Positions 16,439-25,550 of a DNA stretch of 64,000 bases are shown here, one piece after another. Origin of the DNA: CAMLHP01 sp035759745 (GTDB taxonomy: Bacteria > Gemmatimonadota > Gemmatimonadetes > Gemmatimonadales > GWC2-71-9). Made by a program: the position numbers and the translations under genes. The stretch spans positions 18,633 to 82,632 of the forward strand of contig DASTUF010000014.1 of assembly GCA_035759745.1 (NCBI GenBank). Direction: 5' to 3'. Numbering within the stretch: the stretch's first letter is position 1; each line of letters starts with the position of its first letter. Below the pieces are notes generated by a model, which saw nothing but the letters and a program-made list of their open reading frames with translations, made no database searches and had not been told where the DNA came from.

Positions 16439-17521
16439 ATGCGGCGCGCACTCCTTCTCGTGACTGGATTGCTCCTGGCCGGTGCATCGACCCTCGTAGC
16501 GCAGGTTGAAGACACGGACCGGGAAGCTGAATTGCGCGCCGACTCACTCAGCCCGCGTGCCTTGACGGACCTGGCGGTGCTGCTGGCCGATGACGAGCGG
16601 TTTGTCGCGGCGGACAGCGCGGTTCGCCGTGCGCTCGAAGTGGATCCGCAGTACGCCAGGGCGCACCTGATCGCCGGGTTCCTCCCGTTCGCGATGGACG
16701 AGGATCTGGGCAAGGACTACCGCAAGGGCAAGCTCGAGCCGGGCCGGCAAGCGTTGGTGGATTCGGCGCTGCACCAGATCCGGCTCGCCTACCTCATCGA
16801 CCCATTTGTCGCGGTTGACCGGATCAATCGTGTCTTTGTCTGGCAAGGCAGCCTGGAGCCGATGACAGCACGGGAGCGGGAACGCGCTCCACTGTGGTTT
16901 CTGTACTGGCGCGGCATCCGCCTGGCCCAATCGAAGCGCTACGTGGAATCGGCCACCGAGTTCGAGGACCTGCTGGGCCGGCTCCAGGCCGTCGGCGATT
17001 CCTTCCCGGATGACGTTTTCCTCCCGCTGGTCTCCAACGATATCCGGTACCTCCTCGCGATCGTGCATCGCTCCAACGGCAAGACTCATCTCGCGACCCC
17101 GCTGCTGGAGGAGGTCGCCACGCTGGACATGGGCCACTACATGGCGCACGTCCGGCTGGCCGACATCCACGAGAAGCGCGGCGCCTACCACAATGCCGTG
17201 CGAGAGCGGCGCCTGGCGATGGAGGCCAACCCGGACAACGACGTGCTGTTGTACGAATATGGCGTTGCGCTGGCGCAGGATGGTGACCTGCCGGCGGCCG
17301 ACTCCGTCCTGACGCTCGCCAGGGAGCGCAATCCCCTCAACGCACGCTACCCGCACATGCTGGGGAAAGTGCGCCAGGCCCGCGAGCGCAACGACGAGGC
17401 CATCGCGGCGTTCGAGCAGTTCCTGGCCATGCCCAACTCGACCATGAAAGCGGAGCAGGAGGAGGCGCGCGCCGCGCTGCTGAAGCTCCGCCCGCCGCCC
17501 ACTGTGGTGGCGGAGGAGTAG
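16439..17521 (+). CDS. Secreted TPR protein, paralogue A
   Basis: 360 residues with signal peptide (LLLVTGLLLAGASTLVAQ). TPR-like helix pairs include RFVAADSAVRRALEVDPQYARAH, ESATEFEDLLGRL, AYHNAVRERRLAMEANPDN and EAIAAFEQFLAMP. It is closely similar along its length to the next gene (both have HVRLADIHEK, LPL-V/I-NDVRY/NDIRY and NPLNAR), so the pair arose by tandem duplication. A periplasmic scaffold or assembly role is likely; partner unknown. It follows the amidohydrolase by 3 bases. Confidence 0.8.
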   Translation: MRRALLLVTGLLLAGASTLVAQVEDTDREAELRADSLSPRALTDLAVLLADDERFVAADSAVRRALEVDPQYARAHLIAGFLPFAMDEDLGKDYRKGKLEPGRQALVDSALHQIRLAYLIDPFVAVDRINRVFVWQGSLEPMTARERERAPLWFLYWRGIRLAQSKRYVESATEFEDLLGRLQAVGDSFPDDVFLPLVSNDIRYLLAIVHRSNGKTHLATPLLEEVATLDMGHYMAHVRLADIHEKRGAYHNAVRERRLAMEANPDNDVLLYEYGVALAQDGDLPAADSVLTLARERNPLNARYPHMLGKVRQARERNDEAIAAFEQFLAMPNSTMKAEQEEARAALLKLRPPPTVVAEE

Positions 17522-17525
17522 GTCC

Positions 17526-18620
17526 GTGATGCGCTGCTTCGCGCTGGTCGCCTTGGTGGTGCTCGTGCTGCGACCTGGTCTGGTACGGGCGCAGGAGCCG
17601 CAAGGCCTGGCCCCCCAGGAGATCGTACTCCGGGGCGACTCGATGAACGAGCGCGCGCTCACCACGCTCGCCGAGCGGTTGTTGCGAGAGGAGCGGTACG
17701 AGGCAGCAGACAGCGCGGTGCGACGGGCGCTCCTCATCGAACCGCTCTACGGTCCCGCCCACGATGTGCTGTGGCGCCTGCTGATCGCCCGCGACGAGGA
17801 GCTGCAGGAGTCACTGGAGCGCGGTCGCCTCACTCCGGAGCAGGAGTTGGTGCTGAGCGAGGCGCGCGCCAGCAGGCGGCTGAGCTTCCTGATCGATCCC
17901 ATCGGAGCCGACGATGCGGCGCCCGGTTTCATCCGCCTTCCCGATGGAGCAGACCGCGCGCCCACAGCCGAGGAACTCGCCGAGCTCGGACCTGGCGGGT
18001 TGCTGTTCCGGGGCATGTTCCTCGCGCGAGCCAGGCACCCGGGCCTGGCGCTCACCTATCTCGAGACTTTGCTGGCACGGCTGGAGGAGTTGCAGGATTC
18101 GGTGCCGACCAGCCTGGAACTCCCCCTGATCGCGAACGACGTGCGGTACATCGTCGCGACACTCCATCGCGCGAGCGGGCGCACGCACCTGGCTACCCCC
18201 ATGCTCCAGCAAGCCGCCTCCACCGATCTGGGCCTGTTCATGGCGCACGTTCGCCTGGCGGACATCCACGAGAAGAACGGGGCGTGGAACGCCGCCGTTT
18301 TGGAGCGGCGCCGGGCGATCGATGCCGGGCCCGGCATTTCGACACTGGTCTATCAACTTGGGGTCACGCTGGCCCGCTCCGGCAAGCTCGCCGAGGCGGA
18401 CTCGGTGCTCACGGTCGCGGAGCACCAGAATCCCTTGAACGCCCGCATTCCCAGGATGCTCGGCATGGTGCGTGCAACCCGGGCAGACACTGCCGGCGCA
18501 ATCGCAGCATTCGAGCGGTTCGTGGCAATCAGGCATTCACTAATGGTTCCAGCCCAGGTGCAGGCGGGAATTGCGCTCCAGCAACTCCGATCCGACAGCT
18601 CACCCTCCTCCGGACCGTGA
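17526..18620 (+). CDS. Secreted TPR protein, paralogue B
   Basis: 364 residues, signal peptide (LVALVVLVLRPGLVRAQ), then TPR-like repeats (RYEAADSAVRRALLIEPLYGPAH, HVRLADIHEKNGAWNAAVLER, AGAIAAFERFVAIRH). It shares order and motifs with the preceding gene. GGAGGAG (17511-17517) lies before GTG 17526, with ATG 17529 next to it; either can be the start. The four genes from 14753 to 20175 run head to tail with almost no gaps, so the two paralogues are probably co-expressed with the amidohydrolase and the S41 protease. Confidence 0.8.
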   Translation: MMRCFALVALVVLVLRPGLVRAQEPQGLAPQEIVLRGDSMNERALTTLAERLLREERYEAADSAVRRALLIEPLYGPAHDVLWRLLIARDEELQESLERGRLTPEQELVLSEARASRRLSFLIDPIGADDAAPGFIRLPDGADRAPTAEELAELGPGGLLFRGMFLARARHPGLALTYLETLLARLEELQDSVPTSLELPLIANDVRYIVATLHRASGRTHLATPMLQQAASTDLGLFMAHVRLADIHEKNGAWNAAVLERRRAIDAGPGISTLVYQLGVTLARSGKLAEADSVLTVAEHQNPLNARIPRMLGMVRATRADTAGAIAAFERFVAIRHSLMVPAQVQAGIALQQLRSDSSPSSGP

Positions 18621-18621
18621 C

Positions 18622-20175
18622 GTGAGCAGATCAATTCGCGGGGGCATCGCGTTGCTTTTGCTGCTGTTCCTGCCACGGGTTGCGACGGCGCAATCCCGGA
18701 TGACGCCCTACGAGCAACTGCAGGTGCTCTCCACCGTCATCAACCAGGTCCGGCGCAGCTACGTGGACTCGGTCAGCTACCACCACCTCGTGCGCGCCGC
18801 CGTGGAAGGGATGCTTGCCTCGCTGGATCCGCATAGCCGCTACGAGTCGCGCGAGGAGTTCGAGCGCCGCATGGGGTTCGAGCGTGGCGAGCTTGCGAGC
18901 CCCGGCATCGCCGTGGATATCCTCGATGGGGCGGTGATCGTCCTGGGCGTTGCCGACGACAGCCCCGCCGCCCGTGCCGGCCTGCAGCCCGGCGATCGCG
19001 TCAAGGCGGTGGACGGCGAGACGATGGAAGGGGTTGGCGCAGCAGAGATAGCGGACCGCCTGCTGGGCGAGAAGGGCAGCCGGCTGCGCCTCACCCTGGC
19101 CCGCGGCTCCCGGATCGACCCGGACACCTTCACCGTCAGCCTGCGGCGGGAGCAGCTGGAGCTGCGCGTCGTCTCGCCGCCGGTCGCGCTGGGGCCTGAA
19201 GTGGCCTACGTCCGTCTCGCGTTGTTCGACGAGGAGAGCGACCGCCAGCTTCGCGATGCCATTCGTGAGGCGCGGAAGGACGGAGCGCGGCAGCTGGTGC
19301 TGGACCTTCGCAACAACCCGGGAGGCTCGCTCGCGGCGACCAGCCGGATCGCGAACCTCTTCCTGCCCGAGGGCGCCCTCGCGTTCGAACTCATTGGTCG
19401 CACAGCCGGCAGGTCGGATTCGCTCCGGGTGGAGGAGGAGGGCGAGTTCCGCCGCATGCCGCTGGTCGTGCTGGTCAACGAGTCCAGCGCCAGTGCGGCC
19501 GAGATCCTCGCCGCCTCGCTGCAGGACCTGGATCGTGCGGTGGTCGTGGGACGGCGCACCTTCGGGAAGGCGCTGGCCCAGCAGCCGTTCCCGCTCCCGT
19601 CGGGCGACGTGGTGTGGCTGACCACCGCCCGGGTGCGCACGGCCAGTGGGCGTTTCATCCAGCGGCGGTACCAGGGCATTGCGCCGGGGCAGTACGAGGC
19701 CAACGCGGGGCAGGTCGATGCCGCGATTCGCGACTCCCAGGCGTTTCGTACCATCGGAGGCCGACCGGTGTCCGGAGGCGGCGGCGTGCTGCCGGACATC
19801 GAGGTCGCGTGGGGGACATACCCTGCCTGGTTCAGCGTGGCCTCCGATAGTGGCTGGACCATTCTGCTGGCTGACAGCGTGGCCGCCACGCTGCCAGCCG
19901 CTCCGACCGCCCTCATGCCGTGGGTCGGCGACAGTCTCGGCTGGAAGGCTCGATTGCTGGAGCCGCTCACTGATCGGGTGCGGGGCCGGCTCGATGTCCA
20001 TTCCGCCCCGGACGCGCGCGCGAGCTGGCGGATGGCACGATCCCTCGCCGCGCGCGTGGCGGAAGTGCGCTGGGGCACCGAGGGCGGCCGGCAGTTCCTG
20101 CTCCGCTCCGATCCTGACGTCGCGGCGGCGCTCGACGCGCTGGGCCGGTACGTCGAGATCCTGGCGCCGCGCTGA
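18622..20175 (+). CDS. S41-family C-terminal processing protease
   Basis: 517 residues. Signal peptide (ALLLLLFLPRVATAQ), N-terminal helical region, PDZ domain (about 80-165: GIAVDILDGAVIVLGVADDSPAARAGLQPGDR in part) and the S41 catalytic core: nucleophile Ser in NESSASAAEI and the general-base Lys in GRRTFGKALAQ. These proteases trim C-termini of periplasmic proteins. A C-terminal ~130-residue extension after the core is not part of the standard enzyme. The GTG at 18622 is right after the stop of the TPR gene. Confidence 0.9.
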   Translation: MSRSIRGGIALLLLLFLPRVATAQSRMTPYEQLQVLSTVINQVRRSYVDSVSYHHLVRAAVEGMLASLDPHSRYESREEFERRMGFERGELASPGIAVDILDGAVIVLGVADDSPAARAGLQPGDRVKAVDGETMEGVGAAEIADRLLGEKGSRLRLTLARGSRIDPDTFTVSLRREQLELRVVSPPVALGPEVAYVRLALFDEESDRQLRDAIREARKDGARQLVLDLRNNPGGSLAATSRIANLFLPEGALAFELIGRTAGRSDSLRVEEEGEFRRMPLVVLVNESSASAAEILAASLQDLDRAVVVGRRTFGKALAQQPFPLPSGDVVWLTTARVRTASGRFIQRRYQGIAPGQYEANAGQVDAAIRDSQAFRTIGGRPVSGGGGVLPDIEVAWGTYPAWFSVASDSGWTILLADSVAATLPAAPTALMPWVGDSLGWKARLLEPLTDRVRGRLDVHSAPDARASWRMARSLAARVAEVRWGTEGGRQFLLRSDPDVAAALDALGRYVEILAPR

Positions 20176-20246
20176 CTCCCCGGGGCCATCGCTGCGGGCT
20201 ATCTTCTCAGGGTAATCGAGGGCATTTCCCAGGCTTCTGAGGTTCC

Positions 20247-22376
20247 ATGGCTACTCGCACGTCACAGCGCTCCAAATCCGCCTCCGCCCGCCTGGAGAAG
20301 ACGGAGCTGCTGGAGCTGTACCGCATCATGCTGCTCTCGCGCCGGCTGGACGACAAGGAGATCCAGCTCAAGCGCCAGAACAAGATCTTCTTCCAGATCT
20401 CCGGCGCCGGCCACGAGGCGGTGCTGGCCGCGGCCTCGAAGGTGTTCCGCGCCGGCTACGACTGGTTCTACACCTACTATCGCGACCGGGCGCTCTGCCT
20501 GGGACTCGGCATGACCGCCACCGAGCAGTTGCTGTCGGCGGTGGCCGCTGCCGAAGATCCCAATTCGGGTGGCCGCCAGATGCCGTCCCACTGGGGCCAC
20601 AAGGACCTCAACATCGTCAGCGCATCGAGCCCCACCGGCACCCAGTTCCTGCAGGCAGTGGGCTGCGCCGAGGCGTGGCTGCGCTACTCCCGCATCGACG
20701 GTCTGTCCGAGGACGAGAAGCCCATCACGAGCGACGAGGTCGTGTTCTGCTCCACCGGCGATGGCACCACCAGCGAAGGCGAATTCTGGGAGGCGCTCAA
20801 CTCGGCCACCAACCTGAAGCTGCCGGTGGTATTCGTGGTGGAGGACAACGGCTACGCCATCTCGGTGCCGGTGGAGGTCAACACCCCGGGCGGCTCGATC
20901 TCGAAATTGCTCACCGGCTTTCCAGGGCTGTTCATCCAGGAGTGCGACGGGACCGACGTCCTGGAGAGCTACGACACACTGACGCGCGCAGTGGAGTACT
21001 GCCGGCAGCGGAAGGGTCCGGCGCTGGTGCACGCGCATGTCATCCGCCCCTACAGCCACTCGCTCTCGGACGACGAAGTCTTCTATCGGCCCAAGGCAGA
21101 ACGCGAGGCCGAGGCCCAGCGCGATCCGGTGGTGACGTTTCCGCGGACCCTGGTGGAGCAGGGCGTCGCGACCGAGGCCGAGATCGAGGCCATTCGGCAG
21201 GCGGTGGAAGAGGAGATCGAGGTCGCGACTGAAGTGGCGCTGGCCGCGCCCCAGCCGGGCACCGATACGGTGTACCAGTACGTCTACTCGCCTGACGTGG
21301 ACCCGACTTCGGAGCAGTTCGACACCGAGGACGATCCCCACTTCCAGGGCGAGCCCACCACCATGGTGGACCTGCTCAATGCCTGCCTCAAGGAGGAGAT
21401 GGCACGGGACCCTCGCATTGTGATGTTCGGCGAGGACGTGGCCGACTGCAGCCGGGAAGAGCACCTCGAGGAGGTGAAGGGCAAGGGAGGGGTGTTCAAG
21501 GTCACCTGGGGCCTGCAGCGGAATTTCGGCAGCAACCGGGTGTACAACTCACCACTGGCCGAGGCCAACATCGTCGGCCGGGCCATCGGCCTGGCGACGC
21601 GCGGGCTCAAGCCGGTGGTCGAGATTCAATTCTTCGACTACATCTGGCCGGCGTACATGCAGATGCGCAACGAGCTGGCGCTGCTCCGCTGGCGTTCCAA
21701 CAACACCTTCAGTGCCCCGGTGGTGGTGCGGACCACCTATGGTGGGTACCTCAAGGGCGGTGCGGTGTATCACTCGCAGACCGGGGCCTCGATCTTCACC
21801 GCGGTGCCCGGGCTTCGGGTGATCTGCCCCAGCACGGCACTCGATGCCAACGGGCTCCTCCGCACCGCCATCCGCAGCGACGACCCGGTGCTGTTCCTCG
21901 AGCACAAGCATCTCTACCGCCAGACCTACAACAAGGCGCCCAACCCGGGCCCCAACTTCATGATCCCGATGGGCAAGGCCCGGGTGGTGCGTGAGGGCAC
22001 CGACCTGACGGTGGTGACGTACGGCGCGGTGGTGCAGCGGACCCTGGTGGCGGCGAAGGAGATGGAAGAGCACCACGGCGTGAGCGTGGAGGTCATCGAC
22101 CTCCGCACCCTGTCGCCGGTGGACTGGGAAGCGGTCTACGCGTCAGTGCGAAAGACCAGTCGGGTGATCGTGGCGTACGAGGATTCGCTGAGCTGGGGCT
22201 ATGGCGCCGAGATCGCGGCGCGCATTGCGGACGAAGCGTTTGCCTGGCTGGATGCGCCGGTGCGGCGGGTGGCGGCCACCGACACCTTCGTGGCCTACGC
22301 ACCGGAGCTCGAGGATGTGATCCTGCCGCAGGTGGAATCGCTACGTACGGCAATGACGGAGATCATGGGGTATTGA
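20247..22376 (+). CDS. 2-oxoacid dehydrogenase E1, alpha and beta fused
   Basis: 709 residues. About residues 1-360 are E1 alpha: the thiamine diphosphate motif GDGTTSEGEFWEALN followed by EDNGYAIS. About 375-709 are E1 beta: FGEDVADCS, PLAEANIVGRAIGLA, EIQFFDY, TYGGY, SLSWGYGAEIAA. E1 decarboxylates a 2-oxoacid and acylates the lipoyl E2. The single-chain arrangement is known in Bacteroidetes and relatives and most often tagged as branched-chain or pyruvate dehydrogenase; the substrate is not fixed by sequence. E2 and E3 are not nearby. GAGG lies before the ATG. Confidence 0.9.
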   Translation: MATRTSQRSKSASARLEKTELLELYRIMLLSRRLDDKEIQLKRQNKIFFQISGAGHEAVLAAASKVFRAGYDWFYTYYRDRALCLGLGMTATEQLLSAVAAAEDPNSGGRQMPSHWGHKDLNIVSASSPTGTQFLQAVGCAEAWLRYSRIDGLSEDEKPITSDEVVFCSTGDGTTSEGEFWEALNSATNLKLPVVFVVEDNGYAISVPVEVNTPGGSISKLLTGFPGLFIQECDGTDVLESYDTLTRAVEYCRQRKGPALVHAHVIRPYSHSLSDDEVFYRPKAEREAEAQRDPVVTFPRTLVEQGVATEAEIEAIRQAVEEEIEVATEVALAAPQPGTDTVYQYVYSPDVDPTSEQFDTEDDPHFQGEPTTMVDLLNACLKEEMARDPRIVMFGEDVADCSREEHLEEVKGKGGVFKVTWGLQRNFGSNRVYNSPLAEANIVGRAIGLATRGLKPVVEIQFFDYIWPAYMQMRNELALLRWRSNNTFSAPVVVRTTYGGYLKGGAVYHSQTGASIFTAVPGLRVICPSTALDANGLLRTAIRSDDPVLFLEHKHLYRQTYNKAPNPGPNFMIPMGKARVVREGTDLTVVTYGAVVQRTLVAAKEMEEHHGVSVEVIDLRTLSPVDWEAVYASVRKTSRVIVAYEDSLSWGYGAEIAARIADEAFAWLDAPVRRVAATDTFVAYAPELEDVILPQVESLRTAMTEIMGY

Positions 22377-22401
22377 TTGCAGGCGCACGCGGTGCGCCCC
22401 T

Positions 22402-24312
22402 TCAACGGAGGGCTTCCTTGACTTCGGCCGCGGCCGCGAGGGCGTGGTCCACATTCCGGCTCACCGCGCGGGCCTGCTGGGTGACCTGGGAAAGCTCCCC
22501 CATGGATGACCCCAGGTCCGATGTGGTGAGCCGAAGCATGTCATACCGCAGGTTCTGCATCGCCAGCCGGCAGGACTCGAGGTTGGTGGCCAGCTGCTGC
22601 CGGCGGGAGAGCAGGTCCGCCAGTGCGCCGCGCTGACGCTCGAGCAGTTCGGTCTGGCGCGCGCGCTCGTCAGCTTGCGGCAGGTTGGCCAGCTCGGCAA
22701 TCCGCCCGTCGAGCCGGCTGAGCGCGTTTGCATCGGTCATGTCCTGCTGCATGATCGACAGCGACCGCGCCAAATCGGTGGCGCGGGTGTAGAGCCCGTC
22801 CACCGTCTCCTGGATGTCAGCCAGGTCCTTCCGGGTCTCAGCCGGCAATCGCTCCACCAGCCGCAGGATGTGGCTCCGGTCATCGCGCAGCTGCTTCAGC
22901 ACCAGGTAGTACTCGCCGAACTCGTTGGGCATCGGCAACGGCACCTGCCGCGGCAGCTTGCCTCCCGGGCTGAGCTGGGCGCCCACGCCCCGTGAACCAG
23001 GCGCCGGGGGCGGGCTCAGCACGTCACGCCAGCTGTATCCCAGCTGCCAGAGCGTGGCGTACTGCTTCAGAAGACCAATTCCCATGCCGAACATGGGGAA
23101 CAGGAACCACGGCGTATCCAAGCCGGTGGCCACGTTGATGCCGAGGCAGCCCACCGACACGGCGGCCCAGCTGGCGAAGCGGGCGCGGACCTGCTGGACG
23201 ATCTTCGGCTCGCCGGTGTCGGGCAGCGCTGCTTCGTCCCGATTGCGGCGGCCGGGGCGCCGTTCCCAGTTGCGGTCCCACTGGCGGGGCGAGGCTGGGG
23301 CACGCGGAGCCAGCGGCGCCGGCGGACCTGCCCGCCCGGTAGAGCCGAGCTGGCGTGCGGGAGAGCGGCTCAGCGCCCGTGCGCCCTGCCGTGGCTGGGC
23401 AGTCGGTGGCCTGGACGCCCGCCATCCCAGTCCGGTGGGGGTGTAGCCGGTGACGGTGCGGCTCTCCAGCGCCCGGCGCAGCGCGTCGGCGGTGGGCCAG
23501 CGGTTCTCCGGATCCTTCTCCAGGCAGCGCGCCACGGCCAGTGACAGATCCTCCGGCACGTCCACCCGCCGATGGCGCAGGTCCGGCGCGGGCTCGGTGA
23601 TCTGTTTCATCAGGATGCCGGCCACTGTTGGGGCGGTGAACGGCAGCTCGCCCGTCAGCATCTGATACGAGACGATACCGAGGGAGTAGAGATCGGAGCG
23701 CCCGTCGATCTCGCGCTCGCCGGCCGCCTGCTCCGGGCTCATGAACTGGGGCGTGCCGATGGCCACGCCGGCGCCGGTGAGCGTCGCCCCCGAGCTGGCC
23801 GACAATGCCTTGGCGATGCCGAAGTCGGTGACCATCACCCGGCCACGCGTCCCCTCGAGCAGGATGTTGTCGGGCTTGATGTCGCGATGGATGATCGAGA
23901 CCGCGTGGGCGGCGGAGAGCGCGTCGGCGGTCTCCCGCATGATGCGCCGGGCTTCCTCCACCGGCAGCCGGCCACGCCGCTTGAGCCGGCCGCCGACCGA
24001 TTCGCCGTCCACGTATCCCATGACGAAGTACACCAGCCCCTGGCCCTCGCCAACCGTATGGATCGGGACTATGTGGGGATGGGACAGACGCGCGGCGGTC
24101 TGTGCCTCGCGGGTGAAGCGCTCGCGGATCTCCTGCTGGAACGCCAGCTCCGGCGGCAGCACCTTGATGGCGACGCGCCGCTGCAACCGGTTGTCGGATG
24201 CACGGTATACCACGCCCATGCCTCCGCGCCCGATCTCTCCCTCGATGGTGTACGCGTCGCCCAGGGCGTCCGCGAGTCGAGCGGCAAGCGGCTTGTCGTA
24301 GGGTGCGGTCAT
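22402..24312 (-). CDS. Membrane Ser/Thr protein kinase with 2TM and coiled-coil C-terminus
   Basis: 636 residues. Kinase domain about 21-285: GRGGMGVVY, K50 in VAIKVL, catalytic D144 in HRDIKPDN, D163 in DFGIAK, GTPQFMSPEQ. A Pro/Arg-rich linker follows, then two close hydrophobic segments (about 395-440, WAAVSVGCLGINVATG and WFLFPMFGMGIGLL), and finally a long coiled coil (about 485-636). All catalytic residues are present. The ATG at 24312 is chosen because the kinase fold starts there; the frame stays open upstream only through a heptad repeat. Confidence 0.9.
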   Translation of the reverse strand: MTAPYDKPLAARLADALGDAYTIEGEIGRGGMGVVYRASDNRLQRRVAIKVLPPELAFQQEIRERFTREAQTAARLSHPHIVPIHTVGEGQGLVYFVMGYVDGESVGGRLKRRGRLPVEEARRIMRETADALSAAHAVSIIHRDIKPDNILLEGTRGRVMVTDFGIAKALSASSGATLTGAGVAIGTPQFMSPEQAAGEREIDGRSDLYSLGIVSYQMLTGELPFTAPTVAGILMKQITEPAPDLRHRRVDVPEDLSLAVARCLEKDPENRWPTADALRRALESRTVTGYTPTGLGWRASRPPTAQPRQGARALSRSPARQLGSTGRAGPPAPLAPRAPASPRQWDRNWERRPGRRNRDEAALPDTGEPKIVQQVRARFASWAAVSVGCLGINVATGLDTPWFLFPMFGMGIGLLKQYATLWQLGYSWRDVLSPPPAPGSRGVGAQLSPGGKLPRQVPLPMPNEFGEYYLVLKQLRDDRSHILRLVERLPAETRKDLADIQETVDGLYTRATDLARSLSIMQQDMTDANALSRLDGRIAELANLPQADERARQTELLERQRGALADLLSRRQQLATNLESCRLAMQNLRYDMLRLTTSDLGSSMGELSQVTQQARAVSRNVDHALAAAAEVKEALR

Positions 24313-24390
24313 CGGCCTCGTTGGACGCGGTACTGGGAATCCGCAATCTGGCCGGGAACCGCGCCGTGCGGTAGGGGAAGCTCGTGCAGA

Positions 24391-24495
24391 GTGGGTAGTG
24401 GGGAGCGGGAAGTGGGTTGAAGGATCCGTTATCCTCCTCCCACTCCCCACTCCCCACTCCCCACTCCCCACTTCCCACTTCCCACTTGCCACTCG
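24391..24495. repeat. Inverted heptad array, word GTGGGGA / CCACTCC (15 units)
   Basis: Fifteen seven-base units in one register: GTGGGTA, GTGGGGA, GCGGGAA, GTGGGTT, GAAGGAT, CCGTTAT, CCTCCTC, four CCACTCC, two CCACTTC, CCACTTG, CCACTCG. The centre AGGAT-ccgtt-ATCCT is itself a perfect stem-loop, and the register is kept through it. It lies between the channel gene's stop and the kinase gene, both on the minus strand. Confidence 0.88.
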
Positions 24496-24498
24496 CTC

Positions 24499-25248
24499 TT
24501 AGAGTTCCCGTCCCGGCGCGGTCTGGCTTCCCGGCTCGCTGAATCCGGTAGTGCTCCGGTAGTGCCGCCGGGCCACCTCGGTGTCCTGCTGCATGCGGGT
24601 GAGCCAGCCCTCCCAGCGCGAACGCATCGGGCCAATGAGCCCGCCGCCGACGCCCACGATCAGGATGCCGCTGACGGTGGCCAGCACCGCAATGAGCACC
24701 GGCATGGTGACGGTGGTGGCGATCCCGATCTGGTTGAGCGCCGCGATCAGGCCGAGCCCGATGACGAAGATGGCCGCGATCCGGGCCAGCGTCCTGCCAT
24801 ACGACAGACCGCCCAGCACGCCGCTCAGGATCTCGCGCACCGCGTTGGCGATGGCCACCGAGATCACCACGATCAGCACCGCCACGATCGCCCGCGGCAG
24901 CCACGCGACGATCTGGTTCACTATGTCGCTGATGGCGTTGGGGCCGAAGGGCTGGAGCGCGAGCTGGAGCGCCAGCAGCAGGATGCCGTAGTACACCAGC
25001 CTCGCGATGAGCTCGATGGGTCCGAAGGCGGGTGAGAAGAACTTCGTGATCCCGCTGCGCTCGATGACCCGGTTGAAGTCGACCTTTTCCAGCAGCGCGG
25101 CCACCAGCCGTGACAATGCCTTGGCGATGAACCAGCCCAGCAGCAGGACGATGACGAAGATCAGCACCTTCGGCAGGAACGTCACGATAGAGTCCCAGGC
25201 GCGAGTCGCGCCGCCCTCCCAGTTCACGGATTGCGCGGCTGTCAACAT
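24499..25248 (-). CDS. Small MscS-type channel protein (conserved TM-helix family)
   Basis: 249 residues with about five hydrophobic segments. The conserved TM-helix repeats (VLIFVIVLLLGWFIAKALSR; LVYYGILLLALQLALQPFG; RAIVAVLIVVISVAIANAVRE) place it in the MscS-related family that lacks the cytoplasmic beta and alpha-beta cage of full MscS. It is probably an inner-membrane pore or osmotic-response protein. Start ATG 25248 has a strong GGAGGT site; a longer open frame upstream is less likely. Confidence 0.85.
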   Translation of the reverse strand: MLTAAQSVNWEGGATRAWDSIVTFLPKVLIFVIVLLLGWFIAKALSRLVAALLEKVDFNRVIERSGITKFFSPAFGPIELIARLVYYGILLLALQLALQPFGPNAISDIVNQIVAWLPRAIVAVLIVVISVAIANAVREILSGVLGGLSYGRTLARIAAIFVIGLGLIAALNQIGIATTVTMPVLIAVLATVSGILIVGVGGGLIGPMRSRWEGWLTRMQQDTEVARRHYRSTTGFSEPGSQTAPGREL

Positions 25249-25550
25249 GAGGCACCTCCGTCCAGAAATTGATGGATACGTCTTCCCAATGTGGGACGCG
25301 GAGCACTGGAAGGGCAAGCATCAGATGGGCGACGGGGCCAGAATGGCAGGAAGCAGGGTGATTCCTGACAGCCACGGCAGACCTCACTTCCTCGAGAATT
25401 GGCGGCCAACCAGGTGCCGGATGGCGCAACCCTCGTCGCGGGTACACCTTACGCCAAGTCGAGGTGACTGGCACGACCGCTGCACAAGGAGGGTCCAATT
25501 CGCCGCCTTGTGCGTCATCGCAATCGGCGGCCTCATCTGAAGGAGTCCGG
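25249..25550. other. Intergenic region before lon
   Basis: About 300 bases between the divergent channel and lon genes. I see the GGAGG site of the channel gene at its left end and GAAGGAG before lon at its right end. CGCCGCC (25500-25506) and CGGCGG near 25524-25529 could pair just before lon. I found no HAIR- or CIRCE-type heat-shock operator and no convincing -35/-10 pair, and no coding potential. Confidence 0.4.

Noticed and set aside
24313..24492. N-terminal extension of the kinase (peptide with WEVGSGEWGVGSG)
   Set aside because: It is translation of the heptad array; the kinase fold begins right after ATG 24312.
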